64,000 nucleotides of DNA. Source: Allomyces arbusculus (Eukaryota; Blastocladiomycota; Blastocladiomycetes; Blastocladiales; Blastocladiaceae). Below are positions 62,087 to 64,000 of this stretch, in pieces (positions within the stretch are counted from its first letter, which is position 1; every line of letters starts with the position of its first letter). The stretch is taken from positions 186,001-250,000 of the forward strand of contig JADHYV010000028.1 of the NCBI GenBank assembly GCA_027604705.1. The letters are read 5' to 3'. A program made the position numbers and the translations under genes. Under the pieces are notes generated by a model. That model saw only the letters and a program-made list of their open reading frames with translations. It did not search any database and was not told the DNA's origin.

Positions 62087-64000
62087 CTAGAAGAACGCGC
62101 TCACGCGCGGCGCGCCATTCCCGTCCCTCGTCGACCGCGCCGCCGCGAGCCCGCTCGGTCCTGCCGCCGTTGGTCCCCCGGTCGTCGATCGCCCACCCAC
62201 GCTCGTCCCGGCGACAGGCACGGGGATCATGGACCGCGCACCGCCGCCGCCATTCAGACCCAATGACGGTTGTGGCGGTGGTGGCGCCGAGGATCGTGCG
62301 GGGCTCGCCGACCGGTGCACCGACTCCATGAGCCGTGTCGCCGTCTGCGACTTGAGTGGCGAGAGTGTGCGGAACGGGAACGTGGCCGTGCCCGCGGCGG
62401 GCGGAATAGGGACGCCCGTGGCTGTTGATGGACGCGTGTAGACGGGTTCGTCAGCGTGGAACCCAACGCGCGGCGAGGGGTTCTTGAGCAGGTCCGAGTT
62501 GAGCTGGCGATGGAGAAACTCAACGACTACATGTGAAGCAACAAGAAGATATAATTGTGGGTTAGCGCATTGTTGAGCAAGCGCGCGAGACAAATGAAAA
62601 TGCGTACGCTCTTGCTGCTCCTTCTTACTCGCCTCCAACCGCTCCATCTCGCCCTTGAGTTGAGCGACCTCGGTACTCTTGGCCGCGAGCGCCGCCTCGG
62701 CATTCTCGAGCTGCTTGCGCACCGCCGTGACTTCGTTCGTCATCTGGTTAAGCATCCCCTGCCGCTCATCCAACAGCTTCTCCTGCTGCAGCGTGACCAA
62801 GTTCTTGGTCTTCAACTTGGCCTTTTGCTCCTTCATCGCCTGCTGCAACTTGCCAATAATCGCATTTCCCTTAGTAATCTCGCCCAACGCCTCCTTGAGC
62901 GAACTCTCCACCTGCGCGAGTTTCGCGCGCGTCACTTCGAGATCCGTGGCCAAATGCTCGCGGCGCTCGACTTCGCGCTCAAGATCGCGCTGCGTGGACC
63001 GCAACTGGTCCGACCGGTCGTGCTCGCGCGCCTCGAGTTGGCCGGCCTGTTCGGTTACTCGCTGCAGGTCGTGCTGGCACCGGTAAAGGTCCTGGTCGGC
63101 CGCGGCTTTTTCGGACTGTAGTGCCTGGTGCGTGCGCTGTAAGGCCGCGTAGTCGGCGGATAAGCGCGCGTGTGCGTCCTTGATTCCAGCGAGCGAGGAT
63201 TCGAGCGCGCGGTTCTGCGCGGCGAGTTGTTCGTGCGAGGTGGAGGTCGTGGACTCCTTGATGGTCAGGGATTGTATCTGTGGGATGGACCGGTGGTCAA
63301 TCAACGTGGAGCGTGACGGTCGTCGAGGATCAAGGGACGGACCTTGCTTTCGAGCTGCGATTCGACGTTACGTAGTTGCCGCGCGTGCTCTTGCCGCTCG
63401 CGATCACGTTCGGCCAGCCGCTCTTCGCGCTCCTTGGCGAGTTCCTGTGCGTGTTGCATTGCGAGTTTTCGCAATTCCTCGGCGTGCGCCGTGCGCACGT
63501 CGTCGAGCTGTTGCTGAATGCGCAACGTCGCCTGCTTGGCGTCGTCGAGTTGCGTCTGCAAGGTCGCCGAGGTAGACGACTGCATTTGCTTAGCCATGGC
63601 GAGCTCTTCCTATGCCGGATCGATGCGTGGTGAGTGCGGATAGATAGACTAAAGGCACGGAGGGCGCCATGGCGCACCTTGAGCATGGCGACCTGCGAGG
63701 CCAGGTACTGCTTGATGGCATGGTCGTTGCCTGGGACGATGGCGAGCTCGAGGTGCACAATTTGCCGAAACGAGTTGGTCTCGACAATTTGCAATGTTGG
63801 GCGTTGGCCAATGACGAGCTGCGCATCGAATCTAGCGCATGGTCGTGGTCAGCCTGGACCACGCCACTATATCCACCCCGCGCGCTGGTCCGAATTGAGC
63901 AACCACACATACTTGCCGTGCGCCGGACTTTGGCACGCGAGCGTCAGCAGCTCAATGACCTTGTCCGGGAACACATTGAAGTCGACGACGAGCCCCTGGC
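62087..64000 (-). CDS. SAS6: Centriolar cartwheel protein SAS-6 (C-terminal part)
   Basis: The 5' end lies beyond the right edge. Visible exons on the minus strand: 64000-63913 (partial), 63831-63678, 63609-63343, 63277-62608 and 62526-62087; about 539 residues. SAS-6 dimers form the nine-fold cartwheel that templates centrioles. The end of the N-terminal head domain is visible: GLVVDFNVFPDKVIELL, then LQIVETNSFRQIVHLELAIV and PGNDHAIKQYLA (the human protein has VVETNPF and LPGNDVEIKKFLA). A long coiled coil follows, with the family segment KLKTKNLVTLQQEKLLDER near its end. VEFLHRQLNSDLLKNPSPRV is the conserved post-coil motif. The tail is Pro/Ser/Gly-rich. The intron at 62527-62607 is 81 nt, in frame and stop-free; its donor GTACGC, acceptor TGTAG and CTAAC branch-like site support splicing. 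Confidence 0.94.

Noticed and set aside
1-64000. Transposable elements, virus-derived elements, CRISPR arrays and toxin genes
   Set aside because: No reverse transcriptase, integrase, transposase, capsid or long terminal or inverted repeat pattern was recognised; only short repeat fragments were found.

Overview
The window is 64 kb of GC-rich, gene-dense eukaryotic nuclear DNA. I place it in a zoosporic fungus, most likely Blastocladiomycota of the Allomyces/Catenaria/Blastocladiella kind. This is inference from gene content, not from any search. The acetyl-CoA synthetase, CaM kinase, PARP-type zinc-finger protein and PSP1-domain protein have a fungal look, yet the window also carries the centriole cartwheel protein SAS-6 and a CCDC77 homologue, which only flagellated lineages need. 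Genes are cut by many very short introns (mostly 43 to about 190 nt). Donors are often GTACG or GTGCG and acceptors TAG or CAG. I rebuilt exons by eye from frame, splice sites and family alignment; exon coordinates are in each entry.

Left part (1-13 kb): the 3' end of a kinase/Sel1-repeat gene, translin, then two same-strand acetyl-CoA synthetase genes. The first looks cytosolic; the second has a mitochondrial presequence. They share two intron positions. Between them lies a short inverted copy of the first gene's last exon. Middle left (13-29 kb): TIM8, a universal stress protein, CaM kinase I, EMC2, a peroxisomal ABCD half-transporter, a GATA factor with an extra zinc-binding tail, and the ribosome-assembly GTPase NOG2/GNL2.

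Middle right (29-50 kb): a C2H2 factor, a PARP-type zinc-finger protein, a C1-like zinc-finger protein, a PSP1-domain protein, CCDC77, an alternative NADH dehydrogenase and TAF12. Right part (50-64 kb): the Golgi SNARE GOS1, a large membrane-bound cyclic-nucleotide phosphodiesterase, retromer VPS26, mitochondrial ribosomal protein mL46, inorganic pyrophosphatase and SAS-6 (cut by the right edge).

There is no operon-like logic, but themes recur. Acetate/acyl-CoA metabolism: two ACS genes, the ABCD transporter, and pyrophosphatase, which removes the PPi that ACS makes. Mitochondrial function: mitochondrial ACS, TIM8, NDE, mL46. Membrane traffic: GOS1, VPS26, EMC2. Motile-cell biology: SAS-6, CCDC77, and second-messenger enzymes (CaMK, PDE). 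Gene-poor stretches of 1 to 2.6 kb hold small diverged repeat fragments, G-quadruplex-prone tracts and coding-like relics. I saw no tRNA, rRNA, CRISPR, intact transposon or viral element.
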